The translations under genes were made by a program, and so were the position numbers. Source: CAWATG01 sp963785035 (lineage in GTDB: Bacteria > Actinomycetota > Acidimicrobiia > IMCC26256 > CAWATG01). Taken from it: 64,000 nucleotides of DNA. The notes beneath the pieces were generated by a model. It saw nothing but the letters and a program-made list of their open reading frames with translations, made no database searches and had not been told where the DNA came from. How positions within the stretch are numbered: position 1 is the stretch's first letter; every line of letters starts with the position of its first letter. Positions 53,531 through 61,926 of this stretch are shown piece after piece. The stretch is taken from NCBI GenBank assembly GCA_963785035.1, contig CAWATG010000004.1:1-64000 (forward strand). The letters are read 5' to 3'.

Positions 53531-54088
53531 ATGGCAGTGATCGATGTTGCGGGATTCGTCGCAGATCTCAAGGACCATGCGGTCGAACACGGTTTTCATG
53601 TGCACGACGAACGCCATTTCGTCGAGAGCTATTCGTTGCGCCAAACCTGGGAAGTGGACCTGCACCCCGAGGAGGGTTGCGAGGGACCCGTCGATCTGTA
53701 TCTGGCGCTCGACATCGACCCGCGGGTGTTGCTCGGTTTCGAAGACGCGGTTGTCGGCCTCAGCGAAACAGAGGATCCAACCGACGACTTTCGGTTCCCA
53801 CTCAGCTTCACCTGGGCTTTGCCGCCGCTCTCGAAAGACCCGGACCTGTTGGTGTTGGCGACCGAGCTTGCCGCCGTCGGCGGGCCGGATCTGCCCCTCG
53901 AGTGTTCTGCGATCGACTCGATTCCCGCAGCGACCGACGCTCCTGAGCGGGCGCTTCGCGTCGTGGGTCACCAACAGGTGTCGCTCTTGCGGATTCGGAA
54001 TGGCGAGGCGGTCTCCTGTGAGCTCCTGGACCGCTGCCTGGCGGTCAGTCGGTTCCTGCTGGATCGCGCGGACGGCTGGATTGGCTGA
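53531..54088 (+). CDS. Conserved hypothetical protein
   Basis: 185 residues from ATG 53531 (GTG-free; agatctg precedes). No family recognised. It is soluble, acidic, with alternating strands and helices: AVIDVAGFVADLKDHAVEHG, TWEVDLHPEEGCEGPVDLYL, FRFPLSFTWALPPLSKDPDL, LLVLATELAAVGGPDLPLEC. No membrane segments or metal motifs. It follows rdgB by 60 bases on the same strand and may be co-transcribed with the rph-rdgB genes. Confidence 0.65.
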   Translation: MAVIDVAGFVADLKDHAVEHGFHVHDERHFVESYSLRQTWEVDLHPEEGCEGPVDLYLALDIDPRVLLGFEDAVVGLSETEDPTDDFRFPLSFTWALPPLSKDPDLLVLATELAAVGGPDLPLECSAIDSIPAATDAPERALRVVGHQQVSLLRIRNGEAVSCELLDRCLAVSRFLLDRADGWIG

Positions 54089-54181
54089 GCCGCTTGTCCG
54101 CGCGCCCGCTCATTCACTCACGGGCGGTTTCTCAGGGGTCCTGCTGCTTCTGAGGTAGGAGTCGGCTGCAAAGATGGGGGG

Positions 54182-54547
54182 ATGCCGATGCGTACCAACT
54201 GCAAGCACTACGAGAGTCGGACCTATCCCTCGGGTGAGGTCGTACGACGATGCAAGCTGGATCTGGCGCCCGAGGCTCCGTGGCGTTGTCCGGAGGATTG
54301 TCCGTCGTTCGCCATGCGGCTGGCAGATGCAGGATGGGTCTACGGCAGTCTTGCGGAGTCGGCCCAGGGTGCTGGCGTCCCGGAGCCGGTTGGCGTGGAC
54401 GTCGCAGCACTCCTCGATGAGGCCGAGGACATCATCAATGCTGCAGCGCCGGAGATTCTCGAGGAATTCGCTTCGAAACCCCGCAAAGGTCTCTTTGGCG
54501 GTCGCGCCCGAGCAAAAGGAAAAGGCAAAAAGCGCAAACGCAAATAG
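54182..54547 (+). CDS. Cys-rich hypothetical protein with basic tail
   Basis: 121 residues. N-terminal MRTNCKHYESRTYPSGEVVR followed by RCKLDLAPEAPWRCPEDCPS has four or five Cys spaced like a small metal site. A helical middle (VAALLDEAEDIINAAAPEIL) and a very basic C-terminus (KGLFGGRARAKGKGKKRKRK) follow. Likely a nucleic-acid-associated small protein; small proteins with this Cys pattern occur in actinobacteria. It precedes the tRNA-Leu (opposite strand). Confidence 0.6.
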   Translation: MPMRTNCKHYESRTYPSGEVVRRCKLDLAPEAPWRCPEDCPSFAMRLADAGWVYGSLAESAQGAGVPEPVGVDVAALLDEAEDIINAAAPEILEEFASKPRKGLFGGRARAKGKGKKRKRK

Positions 54548-54568
54548 TCGCGACGAGGGTGTCCGTGT

Positions 54569-54655
54569 TGGTGCGAGCGAAGGGACTCGAACCCCCACGT
54601 CCTTTCGGACACCGGGACCTAAACCCGGCGCGTCTGCCAGTTTCGCCACGCTCGT
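54569..54655 (-). tRNA. tRNA-Leu (TAG anticodon)
   Basis: 87 nt with encoded CCA. Anticodon TAG in the loop of GGGTTTAGGTCCC-like stem (CCGGG-TTTAGGT-CCCGG). Long variable arm (TGTCCGAAAGGACG) as in class II tRNAs. T arm GGGGG-TTCGAGT-CCCTT, acceptor CGCTCGC-A-CCA. The 5' acceptor reads ACGAGCG, so position 1 is A opposite C, a mismatch that could be a sequence error. Confidence 0.88.
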
Positions 54656-54815
54656 GTGCGCACAGTGTCGCGCGTCGCCCGAGTCCGCATTCGCAAGAAA
54701 TCTTTCGCACGAATTGCCCAAGCAGGACAAACATTGCTAAGGCATTCACAATTTGGTGACCGTGAGGCGTTACTGTGCGCGCAGGTCAAGGGGTCCCCAC
54801 GCCAAGGCGGGCATC

Positions 54816-55136
54816 ATGCTGAAGAATCACCGAACTCGAACTCTCGCATCTGTTGGAGCGTTGGCGACACTCGCCCTGTTCGTGTTCGCGTCGCCCGCGA
54901 TGGCGATGTCGTCACAGAACCTCTACCCGCTGCCAGAATCGCCGACAACGGTCGCGCCTCCTGCAAATCCGCCCGTCGCCGTGGCGAGCAACGTCGCAGT
55001 TCGCCAAAACTCCGTTGAGGGCAGTCTCCCGATCACCGGAACTGATGTGGCACAGCTCGTGGCGATTGGTGTCGGTGCAATCGGAGCCGGTGGCGTGTTG
55101 CTCCGCGTTCGGCGCAAGGGAACCACGCCAGTCTGA
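54816..55136 (+). CDS. Small LPITG sortase-anchored surface protein
   Basis: 106 residues from ATG 54816. Signal peptide NHRTRTLASVGALATLALFV followed by FASPAMA, a short Pro/Val/Asn-rich mature part (PESPTTVAPPANPPVAV), then EGSLPITGTDVAQLVAIGVG, a hydrophobic helix and a RVRRKG tail: the complete cell-wall sorting signal of LPxTG proteins (here LPITG). No sortase gene is in the window. Only about 50 residues would be exposed, so it is a stalk or spacer rather than an enzyme. Confidence 0.8.
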   Translation: MLKNHRTRTLASVGALATLALFVFASPAMAMSSQNLYPLPESPTTVAPPANPPVAVASNVAVRQNSVEGSLPITGTDVAQLVAIGVGAIGAGGVLLRVRRKGTTPV

Positions 55137-55326
55137 GAACGACGGCGACCTGAGCTACTGCGTCCGTCAAGTCGTACCGATCGGGTCTGAATCTGTTGGC
55201 AATGGCGCTGCCGGTGAAGGATCCAGCAACGACGATTCAGCCGTTACAGCGTCCACCGCGCGGGCGACGGTCGTTCGGGTTGCGTCGCTATCCTGGCCTT
55301 GCACGCCTGGATCGGTAGACCTGAAT

Positions 55327-55403
55327 TGGTACGCCCCCAGGGACTCGAACCCTGAACCTACAGATTAAGAGTCTGTTGCTCTAACCAGTTGAGCTAGGGG
55401 CGC
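55327..55403 (-). tRNA. tRNA-Lys (CTT anticodon)
   Basis: 77 nt including CCA. Anticodon CTT in CAGACTCTTAATCTG; D arm AGCTCAACTGGTTAGAGCA; T arm CAGGG-TTCGAGT-CCCTG; acceptor GCGCCCC pairs with GGGGCGT (one G-U). All invariant positions look normal. Confidence 0.95.
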
Positions 55404-55503
55404 TTGAAGATGCCCATGCTAACCGTTGGGATCGTTGGACCATGCCCCGAAGCGAGAGTTCCGAAAAAGCCGGAGTTCGACGGGCACACGAGGTGAGGAT
55501 GCT

Positions 55504-56411
55504 GTGAGAGTTGCGGTGACGGGCTCGGGTGGCTTGATCGGAACTGCCGTGGTCTCGGCGCTCGCAGCTCGGGGCGACGAAGTCGTGCGTTTGGTGCGAG
55601 GCGAGGTTGCGGGAAGTGGGAGCGACGTCGTCTTTTGGGACCCGATCGCCGGTGTGCTCGAGGCGCGCTCCCTTGAGGGTGTCGATGCGGTGGTGCACCT
55701 CGCTGGCGAAGGTATTGCCGAGAAGCGGTGGTCCCCGGAGCAGAAGCGACGAATTCTCGACAGTCGCGTGCTTGGTACAACGCTGTTGGCGAACCGTCTC
55801 GCCGAAATGTCGAGTCCTCCGGCGGTCCTCGTGTCGGGCTCTGCTATCGGCTACTACGGCGATCGCGGCTCGGAGATCTTGACCGAAACCAGCGTGGCAG
55901 GAACTGGATATCTCTCGGAGGTGGTGCAGGCATGGGAAGCCGCAGCACAGCCCGCCGCCGACGCGGGAATTCGCGTGGTGATGATCCGCACCGGAGTCGT
56001 GCTGTCGCGGCGTGGCGGCGCGCTGGCCCGTATGGTCCTCCCGTTCAAGCTGGGCCTTGGTGGCAAGATCGGATCGGGCCGGCAGTACCTCAGTTGGATC
56101 GCCCTGCGCGACGAAGTTGGGGCGATCCTGCATGCGCCTCGGCGCGACCGATCTTGAGGGACCAGTCGATCTCACTGCGCCCAACCCAGTCACGAATTCC
56201 GAGTTCACCTCGGTGCTCGGCGACGGTGTTGCACCGTCCGACGTTCCTGCCGACGCCGGTGCTGGCACTCAACATGCGCTACGGAACCGAACTCGTCAGA
56301 TCATTGCTGCTCCAGGGCCAACGCGTTCTGCCGGCCAAGCTCATCGCCAGCGGGTATCAGTTTCAGGCGGACGGACTTGCGGACGCGCTGGGGCTCGAAC
56401 TCGCCCGGTGA
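55504..56411 (+). CDS. TIGR01777 family epimerase-like protein, two probable indels
   Basis: SDR-fold sugar epimerase-like protein of YfcH/TIGR01777 type. GTG 55504: MRVAVTGSGGLIGTAVVSAL (GxxGxxG), then VDAVVHLAGEGIAEKRWSPE, ILDSRVLGTTLLANRLAEM, VSGSAIGYYGDRGSEILTET and YLSWIALRDEVGAILHA. At about 56140 it shifts to ATDLEGPVDLTAPNPVTNSE, then FTSVLGD; at about 56220 it shifts again to VLHRPTFLPTPVLALNMRYG, then VLPAKLIASGYQFQ and the stop at 56411. Joined, about 301 residues, the normal length. Substrate unknown. Confidence 0.82.
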
Positions 56412-56483
56412 GCCTGCAATGGTGTCGGCCGAAGAGAACGACGACCTCGGGCCGATAGACTGGCCCGGCCTCGCGAGGGGCGA

Positions 56484-56557
56484 GCGTCCGTAGCTCAGTC
56501 GGATAGAGCGGCAGACTTCTAATCTGCGGGTCGGAGGTTCGAGTCCTCCCGGGCGCG
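56484..56557 (+). tRNA. tRNA-Arg (TCT anticodon)
   Basis: 74 nt, no encoded CCA. Acceptor GCGTCCG pairs with CGGGCGC (G-U pairs allowed); D arm AGCTCAGTCGGATAGAGCG; anticodon TCT in GCAGACTTCTAATCTGC; T arm GGAGG-TTCGAGT-CCTCC. Confidence 0.93.
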
Positions 56558-56674
56558 CCGGGGGTGGTCGAAGGACTGCCGGTCCGACGTGAGTAGTTTT
56601 GCGACATTGCAACATTGCGACACTACTTTTGCGACACTACGTTCGAATTGCGATCGCAACATGCAAGACCCATG

Positions 56675-56751
56675 GTGGCCGTAGCTCAGTCGGTTAGAGC
56701 GCCAGGTTGTGATCCTGGAAGTCGGGGGTTCGATTCCCCTCGGTCACCCCA
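56675..56751 (+). tRNA. tRNA-His (GTG anticodon)
   Basis: 77 nt with CCA. Acceptor GTGGCCG/CGGTCAC, discriminator C, and a G at 56674 providing the tRNA-His-specific G-1. Anticodon GTG in CCAGGTTGTGATCCTGG; T arm GGGGG-TTCGATT-CCCCT. Confidence 0.93.
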
Positions 56752-56791
56752 ATGTGATGTCGCGAGTCATTGAGGACAGACCGGACCTGCG

Positions 56792-57013
56792 TCATGGTCC
56801 GGTCTGTTTGTTTTTCCGGGGTCCGTAGGGGCGTTTGGGTCCGCCGATTTTGGTGCCGGTGCCGTGGTAGCGGCTTTGTCGGTCCGTCGTGAGTTGGTAG
56901 CGGGCCAGGAGTATGTACACCCACGAGCGGGTGACGCCGTACTCGCGGGCTACTTCGCTTGGTGAGCGACCATCGACGGTGAATGCAGTGATGTTCAAAC
57001 GGGTTTTGGACAC
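56792..57013 (-). pseudogene. IS481-like transposase N-terminal fragment
   Basis: MSKTRLNITAFTVDGRSPSE, then VAREYGVTRSWVYILLARYQ is the HTH start of an IS481-like transposase. A basic stretch and a stop follow, and the rve domain is missing. It starts 41 bases after the tRNA-His CCA end and marks the beginning of the second accessory patch. Confidence 0.65.
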
Positions 57014-57249
57014 CCGGAAACGATGTGTCCTCTATGACGCGCGACATGTGGCCCCTATGTCGTGCGACAACACACCTCCGAGCGCGCTGCCTGCGGAAAG
57101 GCGGACCGAGCGTCAAGCGCATCGCTTCGGCAGCACCCGATTCCGCTCTTGGAATCGGAACGAGATGCCGAAGGATCAGACACTTCGACGACGATCACCG
57201 ACCTGACGGGCGAGTACCGCCGTGACCTCGAATACAAGCAGCGGTCGCC

Positions 57250-57450
57250 GCGGAGCGAGCAAAGGAACGGCGCCGGATTGTCGAGTGCGCCGAAACGATC
57301 GTGGCGAAAGTCGAGGCGGACCCGGACCGTCGGACGCGTCGAGAAGTGTTCATTTCCATGCGCCGCTGGCGCGACGTGTTCGACGAGGCACGTAACCACG
57401 CCATTGCTGAAGGTCTGGCCATCCTGGAAATGGAGTCAGGGCAAGGTGAT
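57250..57450 (+). other. Coding-like hypothetical remnant
   Basis: AVAAERAKERRRIVECAETI, then VAKVEADPDRRTRREVFISM and RRWRDVFDEARNHAIAEGLA is a clean helical, charged stretch without a start codon or recognisable family. Probably a fragment of a lost accessory gene. Confidence 0.3.
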
Positions 57451-57589
57451 GACCGACGCGCACTACGGCCTGGCACGGCAACTGGGGCCGCTGCGTGAAC
57501 GCGCGTCAGAGGTTGGACGCGTTGGTCGCGAAACTGCCGCTGCCAGTGTTGGCGCGAACGCCGGACCTCCTCTTGCATATCGGCACGGC

Positions 57590-57775
57590 GATCGTGCCGG
57601 CAGCGAAGCGCAACGTGGCATGGGACGACGTGATCCGCAAGACCCGTTCTACTCGTGCGGCCAAGAGTCGGTGAGCGCGTTCGTCAACGCCAACATCCTC
57701 GTCCGACACCTGACCGGCGCCCCGCCCGATATCGCGGCCATGTCGCTCCGGCCGGGATGCCGATGCACCCTCTAA
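57590..57775 (+). pseudogene. VapBC-type remnant (antitoxin end and PIN start)
   Basis: KRNVAWDDVIRKTRSTRAAK followed by SR and a TGA reads as an antitoxin C-terminus. A GTG overlapping that stop (GTGA) opens SAFVNANILVRHLTGAPPDI, followed by AA, the typical first strand and helix of a PIN-domain VapC toxin, with Asn where the first catalytic Asp should be. The PIN domain is lost after about 25 residues. Confidence 0.55.
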
Positions 57776-57890
57776 CGACCCGTCCGATGTGCTTTCAGGC
57801 GGCGGGAATGGCAAATGCCTTGAGAGCGCACCTCCAACCAGGCGAAGTAGGGGACCTGGAGCCCAGTCATTCTCCTCGGAGAAGGCCCGG

Positions 57891-59567
57891 CTACGGCACG
57901 TTGGCTGATGGAATGGCAGCGCGGGAGGCGTGAGGGTTTGCATGCGCCTCGGCGAGTTGCCCGCCGGAGGTGGCGGACCGGCCCTCAGGTGCCGATTCGG
58001 CGGTCTGGTTGACGCCGGCCAGCCGTTCCTCGGCGATGTGGTCCTGCTGCTGGTCCCAGTTGACGAGTTGGGCGTCGCTGTCGGAAACGGGCGACGCCGG
58101 CAGGTCCGTGGGCGAATCGATCTCGCTGACCGCGACGGCGGGTGGTCCGGTTTCAGTCTCGGCCGTCCCGTCGTCGCGGAGTTCGTTGTCGAGCTGTTCC
58201 TCTGGAAGCACCGTTGTGTCGATTCCCGCCGCCGCGAGTGTCGCGCCAGGCTTTGGGAGTTGTGGAGCCTTTGCCACCCAAGGACGAATGTCTTGGAGCA
58301 CGGTTTGGTAGAAACCATCGATGGCTCCGAGGATCGAGTCGATGAAGCTGCCGCGACCGACTCCCCGTTTCGTCCCGAGTTGCGAGGTGGCGGCGATACG
58401 GAAACGACGAAGATCAACCTTTGGGTCGGGCAGCAGAACTCCCGGGTCGGCCCGCACGGCGTGTAACAGTCCGCTGGCGCTTGTCCGTGCCATGTGTGCG
58501 AATGCGTCGATCCTCACGGCTTCGTGGGCGGCGGCAAGTTGCCGAACGAGCCAGTTCACCCGGGTTGTTGGACGCCCTTCGGTTGGTGCTGCAACGTCCA
58601 CCTCGACGGTGCAGCGACCGGTGCGCACATCGGCAGCAATCAACAAGTCGCCGACCGTGTTGGGCACGCGAAGTGATCCCGAAAGGGTTCCTTTGCCCAC
58701 GAGCTCGCTGATCAGTGCTGCAGATCGAACCGTCGGGTCGGCCTGTTCGCGCCTTGACAATGCGACCTGGACTCCGGAGCCGAGGTCGCGTTCGAGGCGC
58801 AGGGCGGCGAACCGCAGCAGCTGATCCCACCTTGACACGAGTTCGGTGGCACCAGTGTCGTTCGCCCGGAGAGTTCCACTTAGAACGGCCTCTCGGACCG
58901 GGACCCACGAAGGCCCCATGTCTGTGAAGTCGAGCGCCCCGGATCTTGGATGTTCGAGGTACCGAATGAGCTCCGCGAGAATCCATGCCTGTTCGGGATC
59001 GGCGACTCCGTGATGCACGCGCTGGAGCACCGCCGCCGACAAGATCTCTGCCCAGGACAGGTGATGCAACGCGACTTTGCGAATCTTGCGTTTGTCCACC
59101 TCAACAGGATGGACGCCCGTCGCGGGGGCGATCTGATTCGAGATGGTGACAACGGCGTCGAAGCCGTTGTCCTTCGCAATGTCGAGATAGCTTTCTACCT
59201 GCTCCCGCCCGAGGACGTTGTTGCCCGTCTTCACCTCTACGAGAGCGGTCCAACGTTTTTGGCCGCGTGAGATCCGGACCAAGCCGTCTGGTCGGATTGT
59301 TCGCCCGTCAGCGTGCAGGAGCGGAACTTCGATGAAGGTCTCAATCGTGCCCGGGGGTGCCCCAAAGGGGCGAAGGAGCGTCGTAGCGAGGTCGCGCACC
59401 ACCGGCAGCACCGCGAGGAGCGCCGAAGTCGCTCGCGTCTCCTGCTCGTCGGGTCCGCTGATACCCGATGTCGGAATCAATCTGGCGGGTTGCCAACTTG
59501 CTTCGGTCACGAGCCCATACCTTCCGTCACATTGGCGGAGAACGGCGGACAGTCTGACACGATGCAT
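57891..59567 (-). CDS. PD-(D/E)XK nuclease-like protein
   Basis: 558 residues from ATG 59567. After an N-terminal region with helices (ATSALLAVLPVVRDLATTLL, then RPFG) comes a restriction-like core: GRTIRPDGLVRISRGQKRWT followed by ALVEVKTGNNVLGREQVESY, then LDIAKDNGFDAVVTIS. PDG...EVKTG matches the PD-(D/E)XK metal site, and QVESYLDIAKDN resembles the following helix. Residues ~150-430 form a mixed helical body with no assigned family. The last 110 residues are acidic and low in complexity. Accessory context (SIR2-like, Fic and TA remnants) suggests a defence nuclease. Inferred. Confidence 0.6.
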   Translation of the reverse strand: MHRVRLSAVLRQCDGRYGLVTEASWQPARLIPTSGISGPDEQETRATSALLAVLPVVRDLATTLLRPFGAPPGTIETFIEVPLLHADGRTIRPDGLVRISRGQKRWTALVEVKTGNNVLGREQVESYLDIAKDNGFDAVVTISNQIAPATGVHPVEVDKRKIRKVALHHLSWAEILSAAVLQRVHHGVADPEQAWILAELIRYLEHPRSGALDFTDMGPSWVPVREAVLSGTLRANDTGATELVSRWDQLLRFAALRLERDLGSGVQVALSRREQADPTVRSAALISELVGKGTLSGSLRVPNTVGDLLIAADVRTGRCTVEVDVAAPTEGRPTTRVNWLVRQLAAAHEAVRIDAFAHMARTSASGLLHAVRADPGVLLPDPKVDLRRFRIAATSQLGTKRGVGRGSFIDSILGAIDGFYQTVLQDIRPWVAKAPQLPKPGATLAAAGIDTTVLPEEQLDNELRDDGTAETETGPPAVAVSEIDSPTDLPASPVSDSDAQLVNWDQQQDHIAEERLAGVNQTAESAPEGRSATSGGQLAEAHANPHASRAAIPSANVP

Positions 59568-59855
59568 GGGCGCGGGCTGCGATGACGCGGACTTGGGCCC
59601 TCATGGCTTCGATGTTGCGGAACCGCCGCGGATGCCGTTGGCCTTCAAGGCATTGTGAAACCGAAGTCCGGGCCTCTGTGAGTGTTCCCGGCATGATTGC
59701 ATGCAACGAAGAGCCGTGGTGAGCGTGGCCGCGTGCGGTTCAACGGGCTCCACGCACGGGGAGATTGAGGCGAAGGTGATCAACAACGTCTGGAGTGAAT
59801 TGGACGTGGAAGCGTTGGAAGCAGCGCGGTTGAGGCAATTCGTGTTGCGCCCACA

Positions 59856-60240
59856 TCACGGTGCTGACCAAGCGAGCCAACGCTCACCGGCAATGCTGTC
59901 GGGGAGTCCCGTGGTGTCGCACTCGAAGGCCGCACCGTTCGGCAGATGCGGTGTGACCTGGCCGCGGACTTCGGCTTCGTCACCAATGTCGAGGATCAGG
60001 ATCCGTGGCGCGGTTTGCCCGAGCGCGGCCCGCCGGGCGAAGGCCGACGAGAGCATTGCGTTCACTGGTGTGTCCTGAAACGAATACCCGGCAACCAGCC
60101 ATCTGTCAGCATTTATAAACGCGTCGGCGAGGAGCTGATATGCCAAAGCGAACGGGTCGGCACTCACCGCGCGCCCCAGAATTCTGCACCAGCAGTTGCG
60201 TCAACAGCGTCGAACCAACCTGATCCGCGGACATCCGCAT
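59856..60240 (-). pseudogene. SIR2-like protein C-terminal fragment
   Basis: SADPFALAYQLLADAFINAD, then RWLVAGYSFQDTPVNAMLSS and RILILDIGDEAEVRG: the late strand-helix unit (GYSFxDxxVN) of SIR2-like domains seen in defence proteins. The preceding NAD-binding half is absent; an upstream frame (STLLTQLLVQ) may be a last trace. Dead or truncated relic. Confidence 0.5.
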
Positions 60241-60490
60241 GAGACCCACCGCGGCACGGGTCGAGTGGTCTGCTGGGTGTCGGTCCGTGTCAGGAGGTTT
60301 CGAGGCGAGGATCGGCAATCTCGCCAAGGTATATCCCACGGGCCTGTTACGGCCGCCCGGTGATTGTTGTCGGTCGTGATAGGGCGAAACACCCCTTGCC
60401 GAAATGCCTCCGATGGCAGGTTGGCCCGTCCGCTTGCGAAAGGATCTGCTTAGTTCCTTGCGTAACTAGGGACTCTGGGCTAGATTGACG

Positions 60491-60524
60491 ACTACGAAAG
60501 GATCTAAGACGTTCCTTTCGTAGT
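60491..60524. promoter_or_regulatory. Perfect inverted repeat upstream of fic
   Basis: ACTACGAAAGGA and TCCTTTCGTAGT are perfect 12-base arms around a 10-base spacer, 79 bases upstream of the fic GTG. CGAAAGGA recurs at about 60437 and 60535 as single half-sites. Looks like a repressor operator with extra half-sites. Confidence 0.7.
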
Positions 60525-60602
60525 GCCCATATCCCGAAAGGAAAACTCCGCTGCCCGAGCTCATCGACTGTCTTTGGGAGGGGGGCGGATACGGATCTCG
60601 CC

Positions 60603-61823
60603 GTGACCGCCAGCCCTTCCGCTTTCGGGCCTTCGTCCCCGACTCGATTGCGGGATGGGACCGACCCCTTGCCGGTCGCGGCCGCGGAGGCGGTCTCGGT
60701 GGCGACCGCCGCGCTGAGCCAGCTCCAAGCGGTGGGTACCGGTCATGACCTGGAGGCCCTCGCCACGACATTGCTGCGCGCGGAAGCCCTCGGGTCCTCG
60801 TTCATCGAGGGCTTACGGGCTTCGAACAAGCGCCTGGCACTCGCCGCCTACGAGCCCGTTGCAGCCGACCCAACGGCACGGGCCGTGCTCGGCAACGTCC
60901 GGGCGATGGAACGCGCGATCGAGATCGGTACGGAGCGACGCAGCTTCCGACTCGACGATTTGATCGACATCCATCGGACCCTGCTCGCAGGCAGCACGGA
61001 GGAGCGGTTCGCAGGCGTTGTGCGCACTGAACAGAACTGGATCGGCGGGCGAGGAACCAGTCCACGCGACGCCGTGTTCATTCCTCCCCCAGCCGATCGC
61101 GTCCGAGCGCTCCTCGACGACCTCGTGGCCTTCGTCAACCTCGACGACCTCCCGGCGATCTCGCAGGCCGCGATCGCGCATGCCCAGTTCGAAACCATCC
61201 ACCCGTTCGGCGACGGCAACGGCCGCGCCGGACGCTGTCTCATCCACGTGATCCTGCGGCGGCGGAGCGTCGCGCACAGTCTCGTCCCTCCGATCAGTGT
61301 CGTGCTCGCAACCAACGCGAAGCGCTACATCGCTGGATTGACCGACTTCCGTGAAGGACGCATCGATGACTGGATCGGTGGGTTTGCCGACGGAGTCGCG
61401 CTGGCTGCCCGGAGCACGGAGGTTCTCCAGACGAAGATTGATGCTCTGCTCGCGCAGCTCATCGAGCGCGCCGCCTCACCGAGAACCGACTCGGTTGCCC
61501 GCAAGGCGATCCTGGGGCTGCCCCAGCAGCCCGTCCTGAGCGCCGAGGTCGCCGCCACCTCCTACGCGGTGACGCCCACCGCAGCGCGCGCGGCGCTCAA
61601 CCGGCTCGAACAAGCAGGCGTACTCATCCCGACCCGCGTCGGTCGTCGCCGTGATCGCGAGTGGATCAGTGACGAGCTCTTCCAGCTCCTCGACGCCTTC
61701 GAGCGGGACCTCGGCGAGAGCGAAGCCGGCACAAGGCGAAGCCCGTCACCATCGCCAACTCGACCGCCGAGGCGCGAACGTCCAGCCCGACCGGTGTCGA
61801 TCGAGGGTTCCGATACAGGCTGA
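60603..61823 (+). CDS. Fic-family AMP-transferase with N-terminal inhibitory motif
   Basis: 406 residues from GTG 60603. Inhibitory helix SSFIEGLRAS (S/TxxxEG/N, class II). Fic domain with FAGVVRTEQNWIGGRGTSPR (flap) and the catalytic HPFGDGNGRAGRCLIHVILR. C-terminal winged helix VTPTAARAALNRLEQAGVLI, then a basic/Pro tail. It transfers AMP from ATP to a hydroxyl on a target protein; the inhibitory Glu keeps it off until released. Intact and alone, with an operator-like repeat upstream. The C-terminal winged helix may bind that repeat (inference). Confidence 0.88.
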   Translation: MTASPSAFGPSSPTRLRDGTDPLPVAAAEAVSVATAALSQLQAVGTGHDLEALATTLLRAEALGSSFIEGLRASNKRLALAAYEPVAADPTARAVLGNVRAMERAIEIGTERRSFRLDDLIDIHRTLLAGSTEERFAGVVRTEQNWIGGRGTSPRDAVFIPPPADRVRALLDDLVAFVNLDDLPAISQAAIAHAQFETIHPFGDGNGRAGRCLIHVILRRRSVAHSLVPPISVVLATNAKRYIAGLTDFREGRIDDWIGGFADGVALAARSTEVLQTKIDALLAQLIERAASPRTDSVARKAILGLPQQPVLSAEVAATSYAVTPTAARAALNRLEQAGVLIPTRVGRRRDREWISDELFQLLDAFERDLGESEAGTRRSPSPSPTRPPRRERPARPVSIEGSDTG

Positions 61824-61838
61824 CGAGGGCCCGTGCGA

Positions 61839-61913
61839 TGGAGCGGGTGACGGGAATCGAACCCGCATGACCAGCTTGGAAGGCTGGGACTCTAGCCATT
61901 GAGCTACACCCGC
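61839..61913 (-). tRNA. tRNA-Gly (TCC anticodon)
   Basis: 75 nt with CCA. Acceptor GCGGGTG/CACCCGC, discriminator T. Anticodon TCC in CAGCCTTCCAAGCTG; T arm GCGGG-TTCGATT-CCCGT. Ends 16 bases before the fic stop region on the other strand. Confidence 0.94.
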
Positions 61914-61926
61914 GAAGCCGGTCAGG

